In this document: one piece after another, positions 9,598 to 21,441 of the stretch
Numbering within the stretch: position 1 is the first letter of the stretch
Layout: each line of letters starts with the position of its first letter
Notes under the pieces: model-generated
Database searches by the model: none
What the model saw: the letters and a program-made list of their open reading frames with translations, nothing else
What the model was told of the DNA's origin: nothing
Assembly (NCBI GenBank): GCA_028554645.1
Contig: JAQOOI010000079.1
Coordinates: 434,001-498,000, forward strand
From: Omphalotus guepiniiformis
Lineage: Eukaryota > Basidiomycota > Agaricomycetes > Agaricales > Omphalotaceae
Reading direction: 5' to 3'
DNA: 64,000 bases
Program-made: the position numbers and the translations under genes

Positions 9598-12463
9598 TTA
9601 GGTGTATTCACCTGTAAGCGTAGCCTGTGATGTAGGCGATGGCGCAGAACTTCTCCCAGTGTTTGGTTCACTCGCATTCACAGACCACCGACTGTCGGGT
9701 GGTGACACACTCAGATGTCCTATTTTCCGGGTGTCGATCTGCGTGTCACTGCTAGGAGTTGCAGGGGTCTGTATATCTGAGATGCTGGCAGGGGATTGTT
9801 TCCCAAGATAATAGTCCAATAATGATACTTGGCTATTTAAATGCTCCGCGTTTGCAACTAAACCGTCGTCCGTCCTCAGTGAGACGTCCGCAGTATTTGG
9901 ACCCAACAATGTTCGGTCCGAATCAGTCCGCGACGTGTATGCATGAGGTGTACCCAGGCATCTATCGTTGTCAAACGACAAGAGTGAATCAGATATCTGG
10001 TGGAACTCAGGCCTATGCCTGAAGTCTTGCGTCCAACATTGTTCCAGCAGCTGCCATACCTCATCCGTAAGGCCTCTTTGACCGATTTCGGGCTCTTCAG
10101 GTCGGTCAGGTCTTAACTCATAATCTATAACACGAGAGCAAAGGTACTCCTCTGGCAGATGTTGAAAAGGAGCGTCATCGCAAAAGATCTGACTGGCTTT
10201 AGCGCATGATGTATGCCTCGGATAACAGAGCGCTTACCTGATACGCGCTCATTGCCCACGCATAAACATCTGTCTTGAAATTATTCTTGCCTCGTAGAAG
10301 CCTCTCTGGAGCCATGAACGCCTTAGTCCCAGTCCGAAATCTGTGATTCTGGCCCGGTGTGAGTCGTCAACGAGGACGTTTGCCTTCGCTAAGATAAGCC
10401 AAGAATTTTCGACCATGATCAGAAGAAACACGTACAGGTTTTAGGTCTCCATGTATAACCTTGTGAGCATGAAGAAATTGCATCCCTAGTGATATCTGGT
10501 AACACTATGGAGGGCACAGCCAGTGAATCATATGCCTTGTCGGAAGAAATCAATATCACGTACTAATCTCAAGCGATTACATTCCGTGAATAGAGAGATA
10601 TACTGAATGATATTGCCGTATTCATAAAGCTCCGAAAGCATGAGAGGAGGATGCGAATCGATGCAAGCTCGGAAGAAAGAAGCAATATGTGGATGCTGCA
10701 TTTTCCGCCATATTTCAATCTCTTGAACGAGTACCTGTTACTAATGATTCAGCTGCGCGAGAAACAAAGGACTAACTGTTTTGATACCTGGCGCGGAGTA
10801 CCTCTGGCAAGCTTCTTTACTGCCACCCGGGAACCATTCCACCGCCCGCAATGAACTGTCCCGAAAGCACCAGAACCCAGCACCTCTCCTTCGACAAAGA
10901 TCTCCATTGAGGATACAGCCCATTCACATGGTGGCTGTACATATGCATTGTGACCTTCGCGAAGCAACGATTGAAGGCTTTCTTCAGCAAACTTCTCTTG
11001 GACGCTATCAGTATTACCCCTCTTAAGGGTCTATGTTCAAGATATTCAAGTTTAGTTCATTACTCGTTTTCTGTATGGAATTCTTGGGCGCACGTACATT
11101 CTGAAGACCCCGTATAGCTTCCATGATTTGATCTGTTCTCAAATCCAAGTTGGTCAGAATGTCAACGTCATTTCTTAGCAGTTGCATCAAAGTAGTATTC
11201 AGTTGTGCTTGATCCCTCACACGAGCAGCCTCGTGTTTCTCGAGAACAAAGATTAATGATGTGGCAGCATCCACCTACGAAGTCTACGTCAAGGAACCGG
11301 GGGATATATTCAAGATGCGTACCACGTACATGAAACAATTCCAGACATCCATCAAGGTCCCTGTGAGCATTCTGAATGGTATCAGAGATTTCATGACGCT
11401 GGAATAACCGCTGCAAGGGTGTTTTACGAGATATCTCAACCACGCATAGATGTATTTTCTCCAGCGACCTATAGCATAGAATGAGAAACATCTGCATCAA
11501 CGCAAAGATATCGGACTTACGCTCGGAGCTGACAGAGAGCGGCAGAGTAAGCGTCTTCAGTGATGAAGCCCTGGCAGCAATCACCGTGAACGTGCAAGTA
11601 CAAGTTCAAGCATCTGTGTAACAGGTAGCTGCATTGATGAGTATTGTCCTCGACTTTTTCGAGTGCTGCGATGATTAAATCGATAATTGCCTTGGCAGGA
11701 CTGAGGAATGGAACGACATCGCAGAGAGAGCTGAATAATTCGATGACTTCTGTCCCTTCCACAGGAGGCATACTAGTCGTGAGGAACAGATGGGAGTGTA
11801 GTATACACGGCCGTAATTATATAGGACATTTTTAGCGCCAGGAAAGAATCTTGCACTGCTTGGAATAGCACGTCGAGTGGAAGCTCCGTCCTCTACAGCT
11901 ATAGAGTAATCAATCTTTTGATAGTATGCTTCATCGCTTCAGAATCAATAAAGCTTCTAATTTTACTCACATGGCAGGGCATAGCACTCGACCGAATGGT
12001 CAATCCAGTTGATGCTGACAAGATACAGAGATTTTGATGACAGCCGGCATTGAATATTGATCATGAACCCTGTCACGGAGCCGTAAAGTTAACGATTCTG
12101 CTAAGGCGGAAATTAGAGGAATACGCACCTTTACACATTCAGAGCCAACTTGGGGTCCGAGCGAGGTACTGGAGCCTCTTCTCTTTGTAGTTTGCAGCGC
12201 GACGGCCCCCGTAGATAAACTCAGGGTCCTGGCGCCGCGATTCAAAAATAAAAAGCCACCTCCACGCGTAGAGAACTCACAAGTAACGCGTACACTCCCA
12301 GATGGTGATAGGTATGTATGAATGATCTTCGTGTACTTAGTGATAGCGTCAATAGTTTTCTCGGATTTGAAGAACGAAGAGGATTGGGTTGAAGGGTGAC
12401 TCTCACGTAATAAATTTGCCCCCCGGCATCCAGATTCCAGTCACGATGCCATTTCACCGGCAC
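9598..12463 (-). pseudogene. TKL-type protein kinase with MLKL-like N-terminal bundle, frameshifted in the activation segment
   Basis: The N-terminal part (about 11771-11050) encodes amphipathic helices such as VIELFSSLCDVVPFLSPAK and CLELFHVDAATSLIFVLEK. Their order resembles the four-helix MLKL_NTD-type domain found in many Agaricomycete TKL kinases. The kinase domain follows: glycine loop LGSGAFGTVHCGRW, VAVKKL Lys, catalytic HGDLKPANVLVDD and metal-binding TDFG. The expected acceptor before ANVL is an AAG. After TDFGL the frame carrying GTKAFMAPERLL is shifted and only a few codons away, so about a dozen activation-loop codons are missing and the frame is broken (about 10310-10345). The rest of the C-lobe (KTDVYAWAMSAYQ, CWTQDFRHRP) and a Ser/Thr-rich tail to TGEYT are intact. 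Exons at 12000-12463 may be an N-terminal beta-rich (C2-like) extension; that part is uncertain. Confidence 0.7.
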
Positions 12464-13131
12464 ACTTGGGCCTCAGGCAGCTACGCCCTAGTAGTAGTAG
12501 CTCGAGTCCAACTTCCCCACTACATGGTCAAACTCTCTCATTCACCATCAAGAAAGCTCACACAGAAACATTCAAAAGGTCGGTGTTTCTAGTCAAGGCC
12601 AATTCAACAACGACGACGGGCCTCAGCGATCCAAGTTCAAGGATTCGGATTCGGAAACCGCTCAACTCCATACTACCGGCCACTTGTGTTTCTGTTTCTC
12701 AAATTCTGTATTGAATGTATGCATTGCTTTTCTATCCGTGTATACATCGAACTTTTACCATGAGCCTTTGCTTACAATTTCGGGCCACGCTTAGTTCACA
12801 GTTCACGCGTTCACGAATCACTGGATAGACTCCGTATTCACGCACCATATCTGTGTGAAAATCCTTCCAAATCGCGATAAAAAGGACCATGTCCCCCTTC
12901 CAACATGACATTGATATCTTTCCAATTCCAATGTTCCAATGTCGCGGACTCGCGGTTCTACAAATTTGACAGAATCTTTCCGGAATAAATGTATATCCCT
13001 TGCGCCCCCCGTGGTCATGGTCATGAGCCCACGTCGCACGATCAAGTTTGTGGGTTTATAAAACCCCATCTCCGAATCCTTACATACCCAAGCTCCCCAG
13101 GTACCCAAGTCCCATCCCCCACGCACGCAGC
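12464..13131. other. Intergenic region between divergent genes
   Basis: Probable promoter space for the minus-strand kinase and the plus-strand MetE-like gene. A TATA-like tttataaaac lies at about 13055-13064, about 75 bp before the next start codon. No other feature was seen. Confidence 0.4.
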
Positions 13132-14560
13132 ATGTCATCTCAGAAACTTCATCGTAATCCCCCATTTCGCGCCGAACACCTTGGATCTCTCAAACGTCCT
13201 AGGGAACTCCTTGATAAACGTAAAGCTGTCGTTCAAGGGCAAGCTACGGTTGAGGAGTTAGTACCTATCGAGAATGCTGCGATTCGGGGTATTGTTGATA
13301 AGCAGAAGGAGTTGGGGTATAGAGCGATTACTGATGGGGAGTATCGGTACGCATATATTATCTACTTCAGCTGCTGTGGTCGTTACTGACCGGTCAACCC
13401 ATCCAGACGTCATATGTTCTGGGGAACATTCTTCCCAAGCCTATCAGGAATGAAAGAAATCTCCAACCCCTCAATCTCAATGTTCCGCACCTACGTCCCC
13501 GACATGGCCGCTTTCCTCGAAACAAACCATATCCCAGGCGAAACAGTAATATGTACATCCAAAATCCACCACACAGGAAAAAGTTCCTACATTGCTCAAT
13601 TCGAATATCTTAAGACCCTCGTTCCGGAGGAAAGGTGGGGTGAGATTAAGCTTACGGTTGCTGCGCCGAATTGGTATCATTTGAGGTATAGGGAGGGACA
13701 GGCGTATCCGGGGGATGTGTATGGGAGTGATGAGGAGTATTTTGGTGATATTGCGAAGGCGTATCAGGTTGAGTTGGATATTTTGTATAGGGCGGGTCTG
13801 AGGAATGTGCAGTATGATGATCCGAATTTGGCTTGTGAGTCTCAGACGTCCGATTGATCGTGGTTTTTTCCTCGTTCATTTCACTTGTTTGTTGGAACTT
13901 ATCAATCCTACGTGTGTAGATTTCTGTTCGGAGAAGATGCTTGAAGGGTGGAAAGCTGATCCTGCCAACAAACACTCGGCGGACGAAACGCTGGATCTGT
14001 ATATCAAACTCTACAACGATTGCGTATCAAAAGTTCCGGCGGATATGCATATTGGCGTTCATCTATGCAGAGGTGCTTATCGCTTTCTTCATCAATTAAT
14101 TACCTTCTTGAGTTGCTGATAACATCCTTGTTCTCATTCAGGTAACTTCGTCGGCTCCCGCCACTTTTCCGAAGGCGGATACGACATCATCGCCACTAAA
14201 CTTTTCCAAAATCTCAACATGTCAACCTACTACCTCGAATACGATACCCCTCGTGCAGGTTCATTCACACCCCTTGCTCACCTCCCTCCGCACAAGAACG
14301 TGATCCTAGGTGTCGTCACGTCAAAGTTCCCTGAACTGGAAGATAAAGAGGTACTCAAGAAACGGGTTTATGAAGCTGCTGATGTTGTTGCGAAAGGGAG
14401 TGGACAGACGAGAGAAGAGGCGTTGAAGAGGCTGGGTGTTAGTCCGCAGTGTGGGTTTGCTAGTCATGAGGAGGGTAATTTGATTGATATTGAGGGGATG
14501 GAAAGGAAGTTGAAGTTGGTGAGGGAGGTGGCGGATGAGATCTGGCCTGGAGAACCTTGA
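13132..14560 (+). CDS. Cobalamin-independent methionine synthase-like (MetE C-terminal domain) protein
   Basis: Stand-alone UROD/MetE-like barrel of about 380 residues, comparable to fungal and bacterial YxjG/YxjH-type proteins; the substrate is uncertain. Exons are 13132-13346, 13407-13834, 13920-14072 and 14142-14560, and all three introns restore codons exactly (R-H-M-F-W, L-A-Y-F-C, C-R-G-N-F). The sequence starts MSSQKLHRNPPFRAEHLGS. Zinc-ligand positions known from MetE are present: HLC in VHLCRGN, the Glu of LEYDTPRAG, and the Cys of SPQCGFAS. The N-terminal half of full-length MetE is absent, as normal for this subfamily, so it is probably not the main methionine synthase. The family call is strong and the exact reaction is unknown. 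Confidence 0.9.
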
Positions 14561-15165
14561 GCGCTTGAGCTTGAGGTGCTGAACGTGGAAGGATGCTGTT
14601 CCCTGCTGTTCCCTATGGAAATCTCATGCCGACGTGTATCACAGCTGATGTACAAAAGTTGTTTTCCGTGATGTATTTTATGAGCCAAGGACCCACAAGA
14701 TTTACTTTTTCGAGATAGTTCTGAGAGTGTGCTGGTATAAATTGGCTGTGGTGTTATATCATATGATAGCTGTTCGTCTGATAGAAAACCATCACAGCTA
14801 GATTGCGAATGACAATTGAACAGATAGTAAAGGAGGAAAAACCTTAAACACAAATGACAATTGAAGAAGTAGTAAAGGATGAGAAATCGCACTGAAAGTG
14901 CTGACATTCGGTAATTTGGTAAATGCCGGTAGATGCCGGTGTTGCCGGTGTATATCATAGCACAGCCCACGTGCTTCTCTCACGGAACTAATTTTCAGTT
15001 TCTCTCTTTTTTCTCTGACTCCTACATTCTTGCATTGCACTGTATTCACTTGTATTCTCTCTCCACACGCCACACTATTTTTTACTTATAATACCCTCTG
15101 CAAGCATTCCGATTCCCAACTTTTATTCGAATTGAAATTCTCCCAAATTTTTTTCTCTAATAATC
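14561..15165. other. Intergenic region with short imperfect direct repeats
   Basis: Two copies of an approximately 33-bp motif beginning aatgacaattgaa and containing agtaaagga occur at about 14808-14842 and 14854-14887. A run of gccggt motifs lies at 14926-14950 (three copies). Downstream is a CT-rich leader before the next ATG. No gene was seen. Confidence 0.5.
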
Positions 15166-16172
15166 ATGACAGAATACGACTACTCTCCAGAAGCACGCAC
15201 GGCGTATCAAGCGAAGATGAAGAGTATTGGACGTTGGGCGGAGGAAACGGAGAAATACGAGCCTGCTAATCCGTTTCAGCCGACGACGCCTGCTGCTGCT
15301 GCTGCGAGACGTTTGCCTCCTCTCTCAACGACGACGGCCGCCGCAGCCGCAGGAAGACCACCTCCTCAGCGTTCGTTCACAGCGCCACAGCACTACTATC
15401 GCCAGCAGCCAGCTGCGCCTCCTCCTCCTCCTCCACCACCACCACCTCATCCCACATACCCATACGCCCAACCGTACACCCAGCAGTACGCTACCCCAGC
15501 ATACTACAACCCCAACCCCAACCCCAACCCACCCCGTCACGGTCATCGTTCTCGCTCTTCCTCTCAATCCCATTTCACAGCATCCACTACATCTTTCGCT
15601 TTACCACACTCTCAGGCTCACCCTCAGCGGTCAAACACTTACCCGGCTCCACCGCCTGCCCAACCTCCGGGTATCGTGCCGCATTCTGCTCCTCCTCGCA
15701 GACCTCCGGTCCGATCGAACACTGTCGGCGGTTATACTACTGGCCATGGGTACAACAACAACAACCTTCCTCCTCCTCCTCCGTCTCGCTCGCCTCGCTC
15801 GCCTGCTACACCCACGTATCCTTCCGCTTCTGCAGGAGGATTAACAATAGCACCTCCAAATTCGAGAATAGTCTACGTCGTAAATTCTCTACGTGATCTT
15901 ACTCTCAACTCACATCTCACACTTCTTTCCTTTCCTTTCCACAGTACCCGAACCAACCCTCCCCATCGAAATCATGGCTTGGTAAAATCTTCGGCTCATT
16001 CCGCAGTTCTAGCCCGAGCCCGATGGGTCCGACCGCAAGTCCAACACGCACTGGCACGCATACACGATCGAAATCAAAGTCGTCTTCTAAACATGGACAC
16101 GGGAGGTCTCAATCTAAACATTCTCATTCTCATTCAAGCTCGCGAAGGTACGATAGGAGGAACAGCTATTGA
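15166..16172 (+). CDS. Low-complexity proline/serine-rich protein
   Basis: I do not recognise the family. The start at 15166 begins MTEYDYSPEARTAYQAKMKS, followed by poly-Ala, a run of ten prolines, Tyr/Gln-rich and Asn-Pro repeats, and many SRSP/RSNT-type motifs. An intron from 15880 (gtaaat donor) to 15944 (cacag acceptor) is preferred because splicing changes the frame to a coherent basic tail (WLGKIFGSFRSS, then His/Ser/Lys-rich, ending RRYDRRNSY) with TGA at 16170-16172. Without splicing the frame stays open only slightly longer and loses this composition. The protein is almost certainly disordered apart from the first 35 residues and the short WLGKIFGSF segment, which might be a binding motif. 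The cellular role is unknown. Confidence 0.65.
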
Positions 16173-17970
16173 TTAACGGGATCACCCTTTGCCTCGCCAC
16201 CATTCCATTGAAGCTTTGAAGCTTAAACCGGCTGAGGGGAGCTCCACTTGTTCATGTTAGCGGTGGTTATTGGGGGGGTTCTCAGGTTTATCGGTTTATT
16301 ATCGCTCCGTTGTTTCGCTAGTTTGCTAGCTAGTTTCTACACGCCGCTAAGGGAACACGTGTTTGGGTAGACCGTTGTGTGATACATAGGAGCGGTTGTT
16401 CCGGCGTTCTGGGGGTTCTGGGGGTTCTGTAGGCGGTTGGCGGGGGCATGTTTGTGGCGCGCGGTTGTGGTTGTGGTTGTGGGTGGGTGGCGTGGCGTGG
16501 TGTAGGGCCTAGGGCAATTTACCTCAATCTCATCTCAATCTCATCTCCGAAACTATCTACCCCTCCGGCTTTTCCTCCGTACCCCACGATCAACTACCTC
16601 TTCGATCCTCTCTCTTCGATCATACTCCTGTTTCTCTGTTCACTGTTCACTGTTCACTGTTCACTGTGCACCGGAAGCGGAACCGCGGCCGTTCTGAACA
16701 TCCTGTGATATCCTCACCTATATCCTCACCTAAAATTATTCTATTTCCATCTAATTCCTGTATATACATACATACCTATGATACCTCGGCTCGGGTTCTT
16801 CTCTTTCATCTTCCTCTCTTCCTTCTCTTCTCTTCTTCGTTCTCTTCTATTCTTTCCTGTTGTCTTCTCTTCTTCATCCCCTGTTTTCCTTTTTCGTCCT
16901 TGTAGCCTCCCTTCTCATGTAGCTATAGACCTCTTCGTTCCTTCTTCTGTTTCTTTCAACCCCGTCACGCGTTACCCAACCCCGGCTCTGGCTCCGCGCG
17001 CACTCCTCCTCTTCCCTCCCCCTTTCGCTCCTTCCTTCACTTACTTCTTCCTTCACTTACTTCTTCCTTCGCCTTTTTCGCTGCTTTTCAATTTCCCCGT
17101 GAATTGATTCCTAATCCTAATATTATACTCTTTATCTCATCTCAAAAGTACCTACCTACGTACCCATTTCATGTCCTTTGACTCCATCCTCCTCGTTTTA
17201 ATCGACTTCACCGGCACGTTACCGGTACCACCCCCTTCCTCTCTTCTACCCCGTTCTACGAACGAACGAACGACCCTCATACTCTTTCACGGCTTCCTAC
17301 GATACCAAACTACATATCATGACCTACGATTCCAAATGACCCCGTATACCTTTTAACATACAAATTTACCGGTTACCCATTACACTCACGCCTTCATGAC
17401 CTTTTCGATCTATCTATCTATTCATCTATCTATCTGTTACTACATACATACGCACCTACGCCTACTGTTATTTACATGATACATCTCACGCGCACGACCT
17501 TGTTTATTGTTTCTTTTATAGTTCTAATGATGAGACGATTCATTACTTATTGTTATATGTTATGTTCTGGATTCGGTGTGATGTGTTTATGGCTTTTAGG
17601 TTTTGGTCTTTGATGTTACTACTAGTACTGAGTGAAGCTGTTTGCTTCATATCTATACCGATTGCTTTAGACAGGAAGTACCATTCCTACATGCGTACGT
17701 TACACGTACATAACACGCCCGGGAGTTGCTATTGTGGAGCATATGTACTCCACATTAGCTGTAATACTAACATTCTACTACACCTGTTCTCCGGCTGCTT
17801 ATCGATATCGTGGATAAGTTCTTCGCCTCAGAAGTCAGAGTCAGAAACGGGGTTTGAGAGCAAATTCTTCATTTGAAAACATATACACAATACACAATAC
17901 ATAATACGTATACAGTAACTACTAGTAGTACAAGCTATCACGGATTTCGACGTAGTATCATCACAAATTC
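16173..17970. other. 1.8-kb gene-free region, pyrimidine-rich
   Basis: No supported gene. It contains four copies of a 7-bp tgttcac repeat at about 16637-16666, a long plus-strand pyrimidine-rich tract at about 16790-17110 (with a repeated acttacttcttcctt), and short tatc/atac microsatellite patches near 17400-17460. It may be mostly the 3' UTR of the proline-rich gene and untranslated sequence of the converging gene. Confidence 0.45.
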
Positions 17971-18921
17971 TCACTTACTTACCTCGAACGATTTATATAA
18001 CCCAAACATCCTATCCTCCATCTCAGCAACCGCACTTTCACCAACTACACCCCAAGCCTGAGGCTTCCTCGAGTCAGAGCTCGACTCGTCAAGATTCGCA
18101 GTCGTCGTCGTCATATAACCTCTAAACTGCACCGAACCAATAACCTCTTCTCCCTCCGTACTAAACTCATGTAAAAAAAGATACTTCATCGGTGATTTTC
18201 TCGTCAACGCCACCGCAATACCCGTCGCGTCCTTCGAGTCCGCCTTTCCACCCATCTCGGTTTGTTCCTCGAGTTTATAAACCCGAGACCTTGACCATCC
18301 GGGGACGGTTTGAAGGAGGGGAACTCGAGTGTTGGTGTACCACTGCAGAAATGCCTTTTCTGCTTCTTCTGCGTTTGTGTTCGTGGGTTCCCCACTGTCT
18401 TTCACTTGTGCATGTACGACATAAATAAACTTCGCTGCCGTGACCCCCGCAGCGGCCTGGCCCCCAACACCCGAGTTCCCGTTTCCCGTACCGATAGTCG
18501 AAACCAAAGAATAAACCCTCCTATCAAGAACCGACAAACCCCTAATCGTCTCTCTCTCATTCTCCGACGCAGCACCAGCAAGACTCTTATACGCCCCAGA
18601 TTTCAAAACATCAACCGAAGTCATATCGTATAACGCGAGCCAAGTGGGGATTTTCACATCTTTGGCTTTGTAGCGCGATACGCTTAGGAATCCGGGTGTA
18701 TGAGCACGTGCTGGTGCGTGTTCGTTGTCGTACCAATCTGTATAAGAGTCAAGACAAGCAAAAGACAGAGTCAGGATGGATGGAAATGGATGAAGAGTGC
18801 GGGAATGTGAGTTATTTAAAAGGAGATATGCACCGTTGAATTTATCTTCGGAGATGTGAGGAGTTGGTTCTCCGTATACGAAGAGAAGAGCTTGAGCTTG
18901 AGCTTGAGCTGTCGAGGACAT
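17971..18921 (-). CDS. Dimeric alpha-beta-barrel (EthD-like) protein
   Basis: Starts MSSTAQAQAQALLFVYGEPT. An intron at 18738-18833 joins EDKFN to DWYDNEHAPAR in frame (split Asp codon). This WYDNEHAPARxxxPGF segment is typical of small-molecule-binding ferredoxin-like/EthD-type domains found in many fungal proteins. A second related half follows (FIYVVHAQVKD, then FLQWYTNTRVPLLQTVPGWSRSR), so the protein has two repeats of the fold and about 285 residues. Enzymes with this fold act on aromatic or polyketide substrates, but many fungal members are uncharacterised. The printed end reads FEVSK-stop, but GAG|gtaagt at that place is also a perfect donor, so the last residues are unsure. Confidence 0.75.
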   Translation of the reverse strand: MSSTAQAQAQALLFVYGEPTPHISEDKFNGAYLLLNNSHSRTLHPFPSILTLSFACLDSYTDWYDNEHAPARAHTPGFLSVSRYKAKDVKIPTWLALYDMTSVDVLKSGAYKSLAGAASENERETIRGLSVLDRRVYSLVSTIGTGNGNSGVGGQAAAGVTAAKFIYVVHAQVKDSGEPTNTNAEEAEKAFLQWYTNTRVPLLQTVPGWSRSRVYKLEEQTEMGGKADSKDATGIAVALTRKSPMKYLFLHEFSTEGEEVIGSVQFRGYMTTTTANLDESSSDSRKPQAWGVVGESAVAEMEDRMFGLYKSFEVSK

Positions 18922-20006
18922 TGCTACTAGCTACTTAGTGGTGGCTGGTGGGAAGGAGCGAAGAAATACCGCGATGACAGCGCGTCTAGGAATTGTGGTG
19001 GGGGGCTTACGGGCCGATACGGTCCGTCAGTTCTTATTATATCAGCAACCCACGTGGAGTATGCCTTCTGTTTTGAACTTTTTCTGCTTTCTCGACCACT
19101 AAGTCCCCGCCTCGGTACACGACACGACTCTTAAGAAACTCGATTTCGCCAGTAGAAATGTTACCGCCCCATGTATTGACTCGTTCATCCATGTCAAATC
19201 ATGCAAAATAGCATGATTCAAGTTGTCTGTGACGCAGGACGATGATGTTTTATCGGTTCTGCACTTCAAATGTCTTCAGAATCTTTAGTTCGTAGGTGCA
19301 GAAAACCTTCAACTCAACTTCGAAATCATCGATGCAATGCCTCCGGTCAGCCTTCCAGAGCGACATTTCTCAGTATGAACGTGTAAACGTCAGAGCCCAG
19401 GCCAGTCAGGAATCCTGCTGCGTCGTTCGTTTTTGGTTGATGAATGGATCGCCCGACGTGCGCGTGAGCCTCTACAAACTGATTGGTGATTAATTAACTT
19501 GGCATCAGTATTTCATCGTCGATTCATGGCACTTCAACTACAGTATGTCCCAAATCGTAACCCTCTTCATGCGTGTTTCTCACCAACTGTCATATCAATC
19601 TTCGTTCTGTCAGACACCCCGACACCCACACCACTGGTCGTGGTTCGTTACCTTACTCGTCGCACGGTACCTGTTACGATGATCACAGTTGCATATGAAC
19701 ATAACGAAGTTCGAAGTTCATGATTTCCTCCGAGTGAATTGCGTATTCTTCCTTCCTCGCCATGAGGTATATCTGCCAGAGTGGAGTATTCTTATCCCAA
19801 TTCTCCAGAATCTAAATGATCTCAGTGTCTCGAATCAGCTTTACCATACGGCGTTTTCGACAGGTGAGCATGGACGATTTAATTTGACATTGACAAGTCC
19901 AGACTCTGGGGGCGCTGATCCTTGTATAAAAGTACAATTCGCAATGGGTGAAGAGTGCTAGTCAGTCGTAGACTTGCACTTGTTTGTTGAGAGTCACAGA
20001 CGCGAC
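18922..20006. other. Divergent intergenic region
   Basis: Carries presumptive promoters for the minus-strand EthD-like gene and the plus-strand lysozyme. A TATA-like tgtataaaag at about 19922-19931 lies about 80 bp before the lysozyme ATG. Short open frames at 19296-19961 show no recognisable features. Confidence 0.45.
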
Positions 20007-21148
20007 ATGCATTTCCTTCTATCTGGGCCTGTTCTCTCGTGTCTTCTACTCCCTTTGTCTGCAGTCGCAGTGTTACAGGGAATCGACGTCTCAAGCTACC
20101 AGCCGAGTGTAAACTGGAAGACAGTCGCCTCGAATGGAGTGCGTTTTGCGTATATCAAGGCTACTGAAGGCACGAGTAAGTCTCGAAAATTTACAACCTC
20201 ATATTCCGCGCAACTTGATTCACTTCTTCACAATTTATCTCCTTAGCCTATATCAGTAGTACATTCTCCAGTCAATACACTGGCGCAACGAATGCGGGTC
20301 TTGTTCGAGGAGGATATCACTTTGCTCACCCGGATAGCAGTTCCGGAGCTGCGCAAGCTAAATTCTTCCTAGCGCATGGAGGTGAAGCGTTTTTGTCGCG
20401 TCGTACTTTTTTTTTTCGCGACTTCAACTCACGTAAATCTTAGGTGGCTGGAGTTCAGACGGAATCACCCTCCCTGGTGCTTTGGATATCGAATGTAAGT
20501 TTTGATGTCTTGAACTCTGGGACCTTCAACTTTATATTGTGTGCGATATTAGACAACCCTAACGGTGCCGAATGCTATGGATTAACTGCATCGCAGATGG
20601 TTTCCTGGATTAAAGATTTCTCGGATACGTATGAAGCTGCAACTTCGAGGTGAGACGACCTTTGTATATGACGAACGGAATTACTGAGAAGCACTCTCAC
20701 TGCAAGACCTCCAGGTAAGTTTTCTATCCTGACTGTTTACATTGAGGAATCATCTTCCGACACCAACCGTTCTCAGCTATATATACCACAACAGATTGGT
20801 GGAAAACATGCACGGGTAACAGTGCTTCGTTCTCGAACAACCCTCTCTGGATCGCTAGGTACGCTTCAAGCATTGGTACATTACCCGCTAGCTGGAGGTC
20901 AGCCAAACTTCTTTTCCGAGTTTTATTTTTACTTTCCGCACCACTAACTCCACTAACTCCACTCACTAGTTTTGCGAGCTTCTGGCAATACGCCGACTCG
21001 GGATCTAATCCTGGAGATCAAGACCAATTCAACGGGGACTCAAGTCAGCTCACCAGGTAATGTCTTGAATTAACAACTGAGAGCACATGCTTGTGAACTC
21101 TAATATATACCACCCCCTTGTCTTTGGTAAAGGTTTGCAACGGGATGA
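20007..21148 (+). CDS. Secreted GH25 (Chalaropsis-type) lysozyme
   Basis: Hydrolyses peptidoglycan (N,O-diacetylmuramidase type) outside the cell; in fungi it is thought to act on bacteria. The start at 20007 gives a signal peptide ([20 protein letters not shown]). The catalytic domain shows [34 protein letters not shown] (catalytic Asp and Glu), [13 protein letters not shown] and FWQYAD. Exons: 20007-20175, 20247-20381, 20444-20494, 20553-20649, 20707-20714, 20777-20897, 20970-21056 and 21133-21148. The fifth exon is only 8 nt and is required to join TSR to [11 protein letters not shown] in frame. The last is 16 nt and gives the family-typical ending RFATG. Without these tiny exons the frame is lost. 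All active-site acids are present, so the enzyme should be functional. Confidence 0.93.
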
Positions 21149-21441
21149 TACCAGGGAGAAATGAATGTGATTATGTATTGTGAATAAAAGAATAACTATT
21201 TGTTTCTCTTCTGTACGGTTATATACGTGAGTTGCACCGCAGCGCTTCACCGACTTGCTACCGACGCCATTTACGGGCCTCGGCATAATCGGACCGCCGG
21301 TGCTTCGGGCCGGAGCCCTAGGAAAACTGGGGCCGAATGATGACCCTCAGAGACGGAGCATCTTATAAAGGACCACGATGTCCCCCATGATTTCCATATC
21401 CCCGCCATCTGAACGCTTCTCTCTTTTCATCCAAAGCGATT

